From CAYLPU01 sp964385635 (GTDB lineage: Bacteria > Chloroflexota > Anaerolineae > B4-G1), in assembly GCA_964385635.1 (NCBI GenBank), contig CAYLPU010000056.1, positions 1-31,932 on the forward strand: a stretch of 31,932 nucleotides of DNA. Direction: 5' to 3'. Of the stretch, positions 14,135 to 20,452 are shown piece after piece (positions within the stretch are counted from its first letter, which is position 1; every line of letters begins with the position of its first letter). The notes under the pieces are model-generated. The model had not been told where the DNA came from. It ran no database searches and saw only the letters and a program-made list of their open reading frames with translations. Made by a program: the position numbers and the translations under genes.

Positions 14135-14983
14135 ATGGAAGACAAAATCACGCGAGCATTGGTGTTTTCGGGAGGTGGGGGCCGCGGGGCCTACGAGTGC
14201 GGCGTCTACAAGTACCTGGAGGAGACCGGGCTGCTGCCAGACATCCTGGTCGGCACATCCATCGGGGCCATCAACGCGGCCGCTATCGCCTCGGGCCGCA
14301 GCGCGGCCGAACTGGAGGAGGCCTGGCTGGCGACACGCACGAGGGATGTGCAACGCTTCTGGCGGTTGCGTCCCTGGCGAGCGGTCTACGACACCTCTCC
14401 CTGGCGCAAGACGTTGCACCGTTTCATTGACTTCGACACACTGACCCGCACCGACAAGCGGCTGCTCATCGCCGCCACCGAAATCGAGACGGGCCAATTG
14501 CGCATCTTCGACAATCAGGAGGTGACCTTCACCCCCGATCATATCCTCGCCAGTTGCTCCATCCCGCTGGTCTACCCCTGGACGAGGGTAGAGGATCACC
14601 ACTACTGGGATGGAGCGGTGATGGCCAACACACCGCTGGCAGGAGCGATTGATGCTGGAGCCAACGAGATCCTGGTCGTGCTGCTTTCGCCCACCGGCGA
14701 GCAGCGCATAGAGCCACCCCGCTGGCCGTGGCGAGCCTTCGCCGTGATGCTCGACCTGGCTCTGAGCGCCACCTTCGAGAACGACTTCAAGCAGTTGGAA
14801 AACGTCAACCGGCTGGTGACGGCGCAGTTGGACGAGAAACACCGGCATGTGCGCTGCCGGGTGATCACCCCCAGCCGGGAGACAGGTCTGCTGCGCATCA
14901 TCCGCTACGAGCCAGAGGCCAGCCGGGAGTTGATTGACCTGGGGTACGCCGACGCCCGGCGCGTGTTGGCGAGAATGGGTTGA
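14135..14983 (+). CDS. Patatin-like phospholipase
   Basis: A patatin-family serine acyl hydrolase acting on lipids through a Ser-Asp dyad. Visible features are the oxyanion loop SGGGGRGAYECG (residues 12-23), the nucleophile elbow GTSIGA with Ser42, and the catalytic Asp near 159 in YWDGAVM. The length of 282 residues is normal for bacterial members. I place the start at 14135 because GAGGAGGA lies just upstream. An in-frame ATG at 14111 overlaps the aminotransferase stop by one base and would add 8 residues, so translational coupling is also possible. There is no signal peptide, so it is probably cytosolic or peripheral. The gene ends 8 bases from the stop of the convergent serpin gene. Confidence 0.9.
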   Translation: MEDKITRALVFSGGGGRGAYECGVYKYLEETGLLPDILVGTSIGAINAAAIASGRSAAELEEAWLATRTRDVQRFWRLRPWRAVYDTSPWRKTLHRFIDFDTLTRTDKRLLIAATEIETGQLRIFDNQEVTFTPDHILASCSIPLVYPWTRVEDHHYWDGAVMANTPLAGAIDAGANEILVVLLSPTGEQRIEPPRWPWRAFAVMLDLALSATFENDFKQLENVNRLVTAQLDEKHRHVRCRVITPSRETGLLRIIRYEPEASRELIDLGYADARRVLARMG

Positions 14984-14991
14984 TCTCCCTC

Positions 14992-16290
14992 CTATGCCCC
15001 CGGGTTCACGACGCGCCCGACGAACAGAATGGCACCCGTCTCGATATCCCGAATGATGAACATGAAGGAGTGGTCAACGGTGACCTCGACCGGCTCCCCT
15101 GGCATTGCACCTAACTTCATCACCACCGCCGTGGCCGCTGCCGCCTCAGTGCCCGCTTCGTCTACCGAGACGAACGCTTTGTGGATGACGTCCCCGATGA
15201 ACAGATCGCGGGTGCCGGTCATCCCCGAAAAATCAGCGCCTCCGGAGAAAGCAACCGGCATGTCCATCGCTGCGAGAGCCTCTACCAGGCTGAAATCCGA
15301 TTCGAACTCAAACTTCGGCATGGTCAGAGCGACCTGCCTGTACGTCAGGCTCTTCAGGATACCATCCACCCGCCCGCCATCCAGCGAGCCTTCAAACGTC
15401 TCGAACTCGCCCGCCTCGGGAAGCAGGATCACCATCGCCAGTTCCCCGCCGTCGTATGGCAACTCGACTGCCTGACACCCCTCCCCCTCGGCGTAACCGA
15501 AGGACGTCGTCTGCCTCATCATCGGCACGCTGGCCTCGCCGCCGTCAAGCAGGTAGAACGCGCCATCCCCGGTCAGGTCCGGTTCGAACGGCTCGCTCCA
15601 CGCCGCGTTGAAGTAGATCGCGTTCGTGAGCACCAGCCGCGTCAGCGCGTCAATGACTCCCTGTGGGATCAGGTCCTCTATCCGGCCCTCCGTCTGTTCG
15701 CTGACCCAGTCGTTGATCGTGACACGCGATTCTTCCGCTGCGCCCGCGAAATCGAGCAGCCTCAGCCCAGCACCGTAGTTTTCCGCCAGGACGTCGAGGA
15801 ATTCGGGGAGGAACTCGTAGCCCTCCTGCCCCCAGATAGCGTTGACGATGTGCAGCCGGAACCCCTCCTCATCCTTGCCCTCCGCGCCCTCGCCGCGACC
15901 GGCGAGTTCCAGGTCCAGGCCGTTGAACGCGGGATGCAGGCGGTCTTGCGGGAGCGTGAAGTGCAGGGCGTCCGCCATCTGCCGTTCGGTCTCACCGCGC
16001 GCTCCGGCATAAGTCATCGCCAGCGCCAGCGAGATGCTGTGGGGAGAGTAGAAAAGGTTGTCATTCCCCTCTCTGAGCACCTGGTAGAGATCGAAGGCTA
16101 ATGTGCTGTTTCCGTCCACCACATCCGCCAGGTCCGGGGCGACCACGTCCGGTGACATCACCCGCTCCCTCTCCGACCGCACGCTCTGTCCCGCTGGCTG
16201 ACCGCCACTCGGGACACCGCCCGAGCCACCGCAGCCCGCCAGGCCCAGCAGCGCGATCATGATGGTCACACTCCGTGGTATCTTCTTCAT
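14992..16290 (-). CDS. Serpin-family protease inhibitor, lipoprotein
   Basis: A 432-residue serpin, a suicide inhibitor of serine or cysteine proteases. The N-terminus is a lipoprotein signal (basic KK and R, hydrophobic stretch, lipobox LAGC with Cys20), then a Gly/Ser/Pro linker, so it should be displayed on the cell surface. Serpin-fold signatures include NLFYSPHSISLALAMTYAGA, VLTNAIYFNAAW, and the hinge EAGTEAAAATAVV near residue 378, which is the small-residue hinge of inhibitory members. By canonical counting P1 is near Gly-Ala in KLGAMPG, suggesting an elastase- or subtilisin-like target; this assignment is uncertain. The start at 16290 has an AGGAGG site. A longer frame from 16428 would bury the signal peptide and is less likely. 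Confidence 0.9.
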   Translation of the reverse strand: MKKIPRSVTIMIALLGLAGCGGSGGVPSGGQPAGQSVRSERERVMSPDVVAPDLADVVDGNSTLAFDLYQVLREGNDNLFYSPHSISLALAMTYAGARGETERQMADALHFTLPQDRLHPAFNGLDLELAGRGEGAEGKDEEGFRLHIVNAIWGQEGYEFLPEFLDVLAENYGAGLRLLDFAGAAEESRVTINDWVSEQTEGRIEDLIPQGVIDALTRLVLTNAIYFNAAWSEPFEPDLTGDGAFYLLDGGEASVPMMRQTTSFGYAEGEGCQAVELPYDGGELAMVILLPEAGEFETFEGSLDGGRVDGILKSLTYRQVALTMPKFEFESDFSLVEALAAMDMPVAFSGGADFSGMTGTRDLFIGDVIHKAFVSVDEAGTEAAAATAVVMKLGAMPGEPVEVTVDHSFMFIIRDIETGAILFVGRVVNPGA

Positions 16291-16458
16291 TCTTGCTTGC
16301 CTCCTGTTCTTGTTTTGGCGACTCCAAGATTGGTCTCGCCATGTTCTAGACGGATTGCGGGCCGAAAAGGTTCCGCCTTCAAGTGAGCCTGGAAGCAACT
16401 TGAGCAGGGGCATGTTTTCAATGAGCAAAAAGGGGTGTAATCCTATGAGATTCTACAG

Positions 16459-16612
16459 CCAATTTGTCCTACGGCGTAACCACTCAGGTTGATGGGCGAA
16501 GGTCTCACGACCGAGGATGGGCAAAGGTCTCCCGACCGAGCCCCTTACGACTCGGTCGGAGACCCTCGGCGAACTTGTCCTGTAGGGACAAATTACCAAT
16601 TTGTCCTACGGC
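16459..16612. repeat. Composite repeat and hairpin downstream of the 13-gene operon
   Basis: An identical 17-mer, CCAATTTGTCCTACGGC, bounds the region (16459-16475 and 16596-16612). Between the copies are a direct repeat GGTCTCACGACCGAG/GGTCTCCCGACCGAG (16501 and 16526), a strong hairpin 16526-16540 with 16551-16564 (one bulge), and a TTGTCC...GGACAA stem near 16575-16587. The right 17-mer abuts the stop codon of the zinc-ribbon gene. The hairpin could act as the operon's transcript end, but it lacks a T run. Otherwise 16291-16612 contains no gene. Confidence 0.75.
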
Positions 16613-16825
16613 TTACTCGCGTACCATCTGAGTGCCGCACTGCGGACACTTTTTCTGATAGCAGGGCGTGCCCACCGCGTGCGGCTCCCGGTGCCTGCAA
16701 CTGGGGCAGACGCAGTAGCCGCTCGGCCCGGCGGCCTTGGGGCCACCCATCCGGCCTGGCCCGCGTCCGCCGCCGCGCCCAGCGCCACCACCGCGACCGC
16801 CACCTCTTCCACGATCCCGACCCAT
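16613..16825 (-). CDS. Gly/Arg-rich zinc ribbon protein
   Basis: A 70-residue protein with a low-complexity Gly/Arg half (residues about 2-28, RDRGRGGGRGGG and similar) followed by a four-Cys zinc ribbon: CVCPSC, then KKCPQCG. Between the pairs is REPHAVGTPC, the pattern of small ribbons found beside NifX/Mrp-type genes in anaerobes. RGG-like segments often bind nucleic acid, but no function is known here. I use the ATG at 16825, which has AGGAGG eight bases upstream; the GTG at 16832-16834 overlaps that site and cannot be the start. It is the last gene of the PadR-led operon, 18 bases after the FmdB-type gene. Confidence 0.7.
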   Translation of the reverse strand: MGRDRGRGGGRGGGAGRGGGRGPGRMGGPKAAGPSGYCVCPSCRHREPHAVGTPCYQKKCPQCGTQMVRE

Positions 16826-16843
16826 GTCACTCACCTCCTCTCA

Positions 16844-17080
16844 CTACCCGCGCCAACACGTATCTCCTTCAGAGCAGGGCGGTGTGGCGCAGCGCTCCTC
16901 CTGACCGCAGCAGGTATGTCCCGCCTGCCGGGCCGTCTGCCCGCTCAACACGAAAGGGACAGAAAGCATCTTGTCCAACGACGAATCACCACAATGGGGA
17001 CAGACAACAGTATCGCCCGCCCGTACCAGCACCTCAAACGTCGCGCCACAGTTGCGACAGCGATATTCATAGATCGGCAT
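16844..17080 (-). CDS. FmdB-family zinc ribbon protein
   Basis: Seventy-eight residues beginning MPIYEYRCRNCGATFEVL, the signature of the FmdB/regulatory-protein zinc ribbon family. The two Cys pairs of the ribbon are CRNC (Cys8, Cys11) and CPHC (about 27 and 30), followed by DKMLSVPF. The extra C-terminal tail is rich in cysteine (HTCCGQEERC, PPCSEGDTC), unusual for the family and suggestive of additional metal or redox chemistry. The start at 17080 has GAGGAGTGTCCG upstream. It overlaps the end of the OsmC gene by 14 bases. In some genomes FmdB sits beside formamidase genes; none is seen here. Confidence 0.85.
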   Translation of the reverse strand: MPIYEYRCRNCGATFEVLVRAGDTVVCPHCGDSSLDKMLSVPFVLSGQTARQAGHTCCGQEERCATPPCSEGDTCWRG

Positions 17081-17486
17081 CGGACACTCCTCGTTCCTCT
17101 GCGAACTGGACAACCACCTCCGGCGGACGCATAAGCGTGTTGACCAGGGTGGCGTGCCGGGCCACTCCGATCAGCCGCCGCTTCACATCCTCAGGCGGCT
17201 CCGGCTCAATGTGGATCGTCGCCTCCATCGCGCCGATACGACGGGGCCTTGCCAGTTCCTCGTATTCCATCTCCAGACTCAACCGCTCAAACGGGATGCC
17301 TCGCAGCCGGCATGAGTTCGCCACAAACTCCAGGATGCAAGCGCCCATCGCCGCTGCAAACAACTGCGGTGCACTCAGCGCGGTGCCAGCACCCCCATCC
17401 TCCGGCGCGGCATCCAGAGCGACAATGTGCTCCCCAGCCGTCGCCAGGAAGCGTAGACCATCCACGTGTTGCACTGCGAGTTTCAC
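17067..17486 (-). CDS. OsmC family protein
   Basis: An OsmC/Ohr-fold protein (139 residues), a family of thiol-dependent peroxide-reducing or related redox proteins. The two catalytic-type cysteines are visible as Cys50 and Cys59 in MGACILEFVANSC. The rest follows the family: an N-terminal beta meander, a central SAPQLFAAAMG helix, and a C-terminal EPEPPEDVKRRLIGVA helix. I choose the GTG at 17486 because AAGGAGGG lies 5 bases upstream and the GTG overlaps the stop of the preceding small gene (GTGA). An ATG at 17525 would add 13 residues. It shares the operon with other cysteine-rich proteins. Confidence 0.85.
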   Translation of the reverse strand: MKLAVQHVDGLRFLATAGEHIVALDAAPEDGGAGTALSAPQLFAAAMGACILEFVANSCRLRGIPFERLSLEMEYEELARPRRIGAMEATIHIEPEPPEDVKRRLIGVARHATLVNTLMRPPEVVVQFAEERGVSDADL

Positions 17487-17674
17487 TCCGACCCTCCTTC
17501 CCCTGAGCCAATAGTGATCACCCACCCCACGCCACCGTGGAGGTAGTCGTCGCCGAACTCAGAGACAAACGCCCCCGTCGCCCGGTCGCCCGTGCAGTGG
17601 CACGGAGCCACCTTCTGCCCGCCCTGCCTCCGGCCCGTGGCGTGGCACTCGCAAAGGTAACCAGTTGCACCCAT
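17483..17674 (-). CDS. 63-aa protein resembling the C-terminus of an MBL-fold hydrolase
   Basis: The segment QKVAPCHCTGDRATGAF, then FGDDYLHGGVGWVI, matches the C-terminal end of metallo-beta-lactamase-fold enzymes of the dihydropterin-phosphate synthase-like group (PCHCTG followed by FGD and GVG). The N-terminal 250 or so residues with the HxHxDH site are absent; upstream lies the unrelated redox gene. The N-terminus (MGATGYLCECHATG) contains a second CxCH motif, so the 63 residues hold two Cys/His clusters. The ATG is 2 bases after the redox gene stop, with GGGGAG upstream, and its own stop overlaps the OsmC start. That packing argues it is translated. It may be a remnant kept for coupling, or a small metal-binding protein. 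Confidence 0.55.
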   Translation of the reverse strand: MGATGYLCECHATGRRQGGQKVAPCHCTGDRATGAFVSEFGDDYLHGGVGWVITIGSGEGGSE

Positions 17675-17676
17675 AC

Positions 17677-18120
17677 TCAAACTCCCCGGTTGGCCCCCGC
17701 GAGCAACTCCAAGAGAATCACCGCCGCTCGCTCGACCAGCAGTGCGCAGGAGCCCAGCCCGCCCGGCGCGTAGACCATCTCCCGCAGTCGGGCACACTGC
17801 GTATCACCCAGTTCCGCCAGGAAGCGCTCCCTGTAGCGAGCGGCGAGGTCGAGGGCCGGCCGGTCGTCTTCATCCAGGCTCTCCCGGCCAAGTGATGCAC
17901 CGATGACCAACACACCGCCGCTCAATGCCCCGCACATCTCCTGCCGGGTGTCCCCCACGCCGCCCGCCAGGCCGCCCGCTATCCGCACACCCCGTGGCCC
18001 CAGATCGCCCAGCACGCGCTCGCCCACGGCGAGCAGCATGGCCTCGGCTCAGTGGTAGCCCTGTCCGACCAGGTCACCGGCCCGCGCAGCCGCGTCCTCC
18101 CACACGTAGTTCTCAATCAC
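17677..18120 (-). CDS. C_GCAxxG_C_C family redox protein, predicted selenoprotein (in-frame TGA)
   Basis: A 147-residue member of the C_GCAxxG_C_C family of putative redox proteins, normally with four invariant cysteines. The last three are Cys63 (EMCGALSGG), Cys109 (DTQCARL) and Cys125 (GLGSCALL). The first, normally in a GYNCA-type motif, is a TGA codon at 18049-18051 giving GYH-U-AEAM. Reading through joins a family-like N-terminal helix (IENYVWEDAAARAGDLVGQ) to the rest in the same frame. A hairpin with SECIS features follows. Some members of this family are known selenoproteins, as I recall one in Geobacter sulfurreducens. The GTG at 18120 is the best start, 18 bases after the NifU stop, with only a weak ribosome site. 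If TGA were a true stop, an ATG at 18039 would give a 120-residue protein lacking the key residue. Confidence 0.82.
18013..18051 (-). promoter_or_regulatory. Bacterial SECIS-like element with the Sec TGA
   Basis: Counting the TGA as 1-3, bases 12-16 (CATGC) pair with 35-39 (GCGTG, one wobble). T17 is the only unpaired base on either strand. Bases 18-24 (GCTCGCC) pair perfectly with 28-34 (GGCGAGC), leaving the apical loop GTG at 25-27. A bulged U17 and a GU in a small apical loop are the SelB-recognition features of the E. coli fdhF element. The upper stem is longer here (7 pairs). Confidence 0.75.
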
Positions 18121-18138
18121 CAATCCAGTCTCATCATC

Positions 18139-18588
18139 TCAGGCCTCGTCATCTACGTGCCGGTTGGCGATCGCTTCGCGCAGCGTGTTCACCGTCAATT
18201 CGGCGCAGTGGACGCTCTCCTCGGGCAGGCCGTCCAGAGCAGCGAGCAGGTCTTCCGGCTCGATCCTGCTCGCCTCCTCCAGCGATATCCCCTGCACCAG
18301 GCGAGTGAGCATACTCCCACAGGCCACCGACGGCCCGCAGCCGTTGGTCATGAAAGTGACCTCTCCTATCCTCTCCCCCTCCAGCCGCAGATAGACCTCC
18401 ATCGTGTCGCCGCACCAGCCACAAACGACCGCGCCGGCATCCGGCTCAGGCATGCGGCCCAGGTTCCTGGGATTATGGGCCTCTTCGAGGACCTTGTCCG
18501 AGTAAAGCGCCCGTTCCTGTTCGATAATCTGCTGTTGCAGTTCCGCCACTGTGCGGTCGAAGTTGTCTGCCTCTCCCTGATGTCCCAT
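18139..18588 (-). CDS. NifU/IscU-type iron-sulfur cluster scaffold
   Basis: A scaffold protein of the NifU_N/IscU family, on which Fe-S clusters are assembled before transfer. The three ligand cysteines are present: Cys59 (GWCGDTMEV), Cys84 (NGCGPSVACG) and Cys128 (HCAELTVNTL). The Asp next to the first Cys, typical of IscU, is also present. HNPRNLGRM (residues 38-46) is the usual N-terminal signature. The GCGPSVACGS motif replaces the common GCxAAIASSS and adds Cys56 and Cys90, as in the variant found with Mrp/NifX genes in anaerobes. About 30 residues form an N-terminal helical extension. The ATG overlaps the MobB-like stop by one base (TGATG). Confidence 0.9.
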   Translation of the reverse strand: MGHQGEADNFDRTVAELQQQIIEQERALYSDKVLEEAHNPRNLGRMPEPDAGAVVCGWCGDTMEVYLRLEGERIGEVTFMTNGCGPSVACGSMLTRLVQGISLEEASRIEPEDLLAALDGLPEESVHCAELTVNTLREAIANRHVDDEA

Positions 18589-19304
18589 CAGATGCTGACC
18601 TCAATCTTTCCCTTCTTGAACCCCCTGAGCGACGATAGCATTCCCTGGATCGCGCCCCTTACCATGCCGGAGATAAAGGGATTCATGGGCAGCGGCTGCC
18701 CGTCTATTCTGACTTCCGTGGCTGGCTGCAAAGAGACGCAAGCCTCAATGCTGCCGGTTCCGGCGACGATCTCACAGGCCATATCGTAGCACCGCTCGTG
18801 CCCGCAGCCCCCACAGTCAAGGTTGGGTAACTTGAAGGCTTTTTGCTCCACCAGGTCGGAGACCTTGCCCGCCTCATCCCGGCCAAAAAGGGGTACGTCT
18901 ACCCCCTCTACATGCTCGGCCGGCCCGACGGCACAGATAGCCAGGCCATCGAAGAGGTCCCGGTCGTCCGGCTCCCCTCGCAGGCACACGATCTTGGGGA
19001 AAGTCTTCTCCATCTTGAAGCCCTCGACCAGGATAATGTCCGCCTCCAGATAGGGGATGACGTCCTCCAGACTCAGCGACTTCCTCCAGAAGACCCCCGA
19101 CTCCTGCGGCGAGATAAGCCCCACCTGGCTGACCGTCTCCCCCAGTACAGCGGTGTCCTTCCCTGGGAGGTCCAGGTGGTGGGATGTATGCTTGATCACG
19201 GCCACCTCGTGGCCTCTACCAGCCAACTCGCGGGCCAGGGCCTGGGTTAGCGTCGTCTTGCCACTGTTCTTGTACCCGATGATACCCATAACTTTGAGCA
19301 CCAC
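18588..19304 (-). CDS. MobB-like P-loop protein fused to a [4Fe-4S] module
   Basis: Residues 1-155 resemble MobB, the GTP-binding partner in molybdopterin guanine dinucleotide formation. The P-loop is GYKNSGKTTL (10-19), followed by AVIKHTSHH (35-43) and the LVEGFK segment (92-97). Residues 160-190 carry Cys164, Cys167, Cys172 and Cys189 in CGGCGHERC...AGTGSIEAC, the spacing of the four-Cys [4Fe-4S] module seen in Fe-S/CODH-ACS gamma-type domains. The C-terminus adds an amphipathic stretch. The fusion suggests a metallocofactor GTPase with a redox or cluster-sensing part. The Mo hydroxylase at the left end of the window would need Mo-cofactor proteins, but a direct link is inference. The start is one of two adjacent GTGs behind GGAGGGG. 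Confidence 0.85.
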   Translation of the reverse strand: MVLKVMGIIGYKNSGKTTLTQALARELAGRGHEVAVIKHTSHHLDLPGKDTAVLGETVSQVGLISPQESGVFWRKSLSLEDVIPYLEADIILVEGFKMEKTFPKIVCLRGEPDDRDLFDGLAICAVGPAEHVEGVDVPLFGRDEAGKVSDLVEQKAFKLPNLDCGGCGHERCYDMACEIVAGTGSIEACVSLQPATEVRIDGQPLPMNPFISGMVRGAIQGMLSSLRGFKKGKIEVSI

Positions 19305-19326
19305 TCCCCTCCGCTTGGAATAGATT

Positions 19327-19815
19327 TTAGACTGCCAACTTACCCAGCCGCGCCATCACCTCGTCCAACTGTTGCTGCAGCATCTCCGCCTCTTCCCGCA
19401 GCCGGCCTACCTCGTCCTGCTCATACTCGCCCTCGGCGGGAATCTCTCCATGTCCGTGCGAAAGGCTCTCGCGGCACGGCTCGGCCCCCTGCAGCGTCCC
19501 GCCCAGGTACTGCTCCAGAGTATGCCGCACCGTGCCAGCAGCGCCCGTCACCGGTTGGATGCCGTATTGCTGGAAAAAACCGATGGCCCGCTGGCCCATC
19601 CCGCCGGTGAGCATCACGTCGGCCCCTTGATCATGGATGAAGCCCGGCACCTGCCCGGGCTGATGGTGGCCATAGTAGGGGTTGGAGACGGCGTGGACCG
19701 CCTCTACCTCGCGTCCCTCCAGATCCACTAGCACGAAGTAGGGGCAGCGCCCGAAATGGGGGCTCACCACACTGTCCAGCTCGCTGCTATTGTCTGCTGA
19801 AATCGCGATGCGCAT
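19327..19815 (-). CDS. NifX/NifB-family (dinitrogenase FeMo-cofactor) protein 1
   Basis: A member of the dinitrogenase iron-molybdenum cofactor domain family (NifX/NafY/C-terminal NifB type), small proteins that bind metal clusters. The family core covers residues 1-115: MRIAISADN, SPHFGRCPYFVLVD, DVMLTGGMGQRAIGFF, and the GAAGTVRHTLEQY helix. A His-rich patch (YYGHHQPGQ) lies near residue 50. The C-terminal 35 residues form a predicted coiled coil (REEAEMLQQQLDEVMARL). No nitrogenase genes are near, as is usual for these proteins in non-diazotrophic anaerobes. The ATG is 3 bases after the stop of the second NifX-like gene, with a G-rich site overlapping that stop. Confidence 0.9.
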   Translation of the reverse strand: MRIAISADNSSELDSVVSPHFGRCPYFVLVDLEGREVEAVHAVSNPYYGHHQPGQVPGFIHDQGADVMLTGGMGQRAIGFFQQYGIQPVTGAAGTVRHTLEQYLGGTLQGAEPCRESLSHGHGEIPAEGEYEQDEVGRLREEAEMLQQQLDEVMARLGKLAV

Positions 19816-19818
19816 CGT

Positions 19819-20382
19819 TCAACCCCCTTTTTCCAGCCGATCAAGCCGCTCAAGAATCTCAGCCAACTGGCTACGCAACCCGCTGGCCATATCCTTTAGA
19901 GCAGCGATCTCCCCCTCGCGGGCAGGGGCAGGGGCCGCCGGAGGCGGAGGTGGCGTCGGGGAAACAGACCCACTCGCACGGCGGCCCATTCCCATGCCGC
20001 GCCCCATCCCCATACCACGGCTCATCCCCATGCCGGTCTGGACGTTGGCTCCACCGACGGGCTGAAGCCCTCCTGCCTTGTACGCCTCGACCGCCTGCCG
20101 CACCGTCCCGCCCCCGAAAAGGTAAATGGGCACATTGGCGGACTGGAAGACGTTGAAGGCATTGGGGCCTACATTGCCGGTCACCACCGCCTGTGCTCCA
20201 TGCTCAATGACAAATTGGGCGGCCTGAATACCCGCTCCGCCGGCAGCGGCGATCGCCGGGTTCTCCACGGCCTCAAACTCCATCGTCTCCGTGTCCACGA
20301 AGACGTACATAGGACAACGCCCGAAGACCGGGGTTGCCAGCGCGTCAAGGTCCGCGCCTTGGGCTGTAACGACTACCTTCAT
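19819..20382 (-). CDS. NifX/NifB-family (dinitrogenase FeMo-cofactor) protein 2
   Basis: A second member of the same cofactor-binding family, with TPVFGRCPMYVFVD, AVVTGNVGPNAFNVFQ and GGTVRQAVEAYKAG in the first 110 residues. It then has a Met/Gly/Arg low-complexity segment (MGMSRGMGMGRGMGMGRR), a poly-Pro hinge (PTPPPPPAAP) and a C-terminal coiled coil (LRSQLAEILERLDRLEKGG). The shared coiled-coil end with protein 1 suggests the pair dimerise with each other. Met-rich repeats can bind soft metals, but that is inference. I use the second ATG (20382), which sits 8 bases from AGGAGG; the first ATG at 20388 is only 2 bases from it. Confidence 0.88.
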   Translation of the reverse strand: MKVVVTAQGADLDALATPVFGRCPMYVFVDTETMEFEAVENPAIAAAGGAGIQAAQFVIEHGAQAVVTGNVGPNAFNVFQSANVPIYLFGGGTVRQAVEAYKAGGLQPVGGANVQTGMGMSRGMGMGRGMGMGRRASGSVSPTPPPPPAAPAPAREGEIAALKDMASGLRSQLAEILERLDRLEKGG

Positions 20383-20452
20383 TTGCATTTCCTCCTGATG
20401 AATTATACGCTAAATGTGTCTCTTTGTCCGTCAAGATGTGCTGTCAGACTAC

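Noticed and set aside
15181..16101. 306-codon plus-strand frame opposite the serpin gene
   Set aside because: Antisense shadow; the serpin fold on the other strand is unambiguous.
17683..17797. Upstream extension of the MBL-like mini-protein
   Set aside because: The extra residues are only another frame of the selenoprotein gene's 3' end and show no MBL-fold character.
18139..18141. TGA of the NifU-type gene as another selenocysteine codon
   Set aside because: It lies at the normal family C-terminus, and the following sequence belongs to the next gene's leader; no Cys is expected there.
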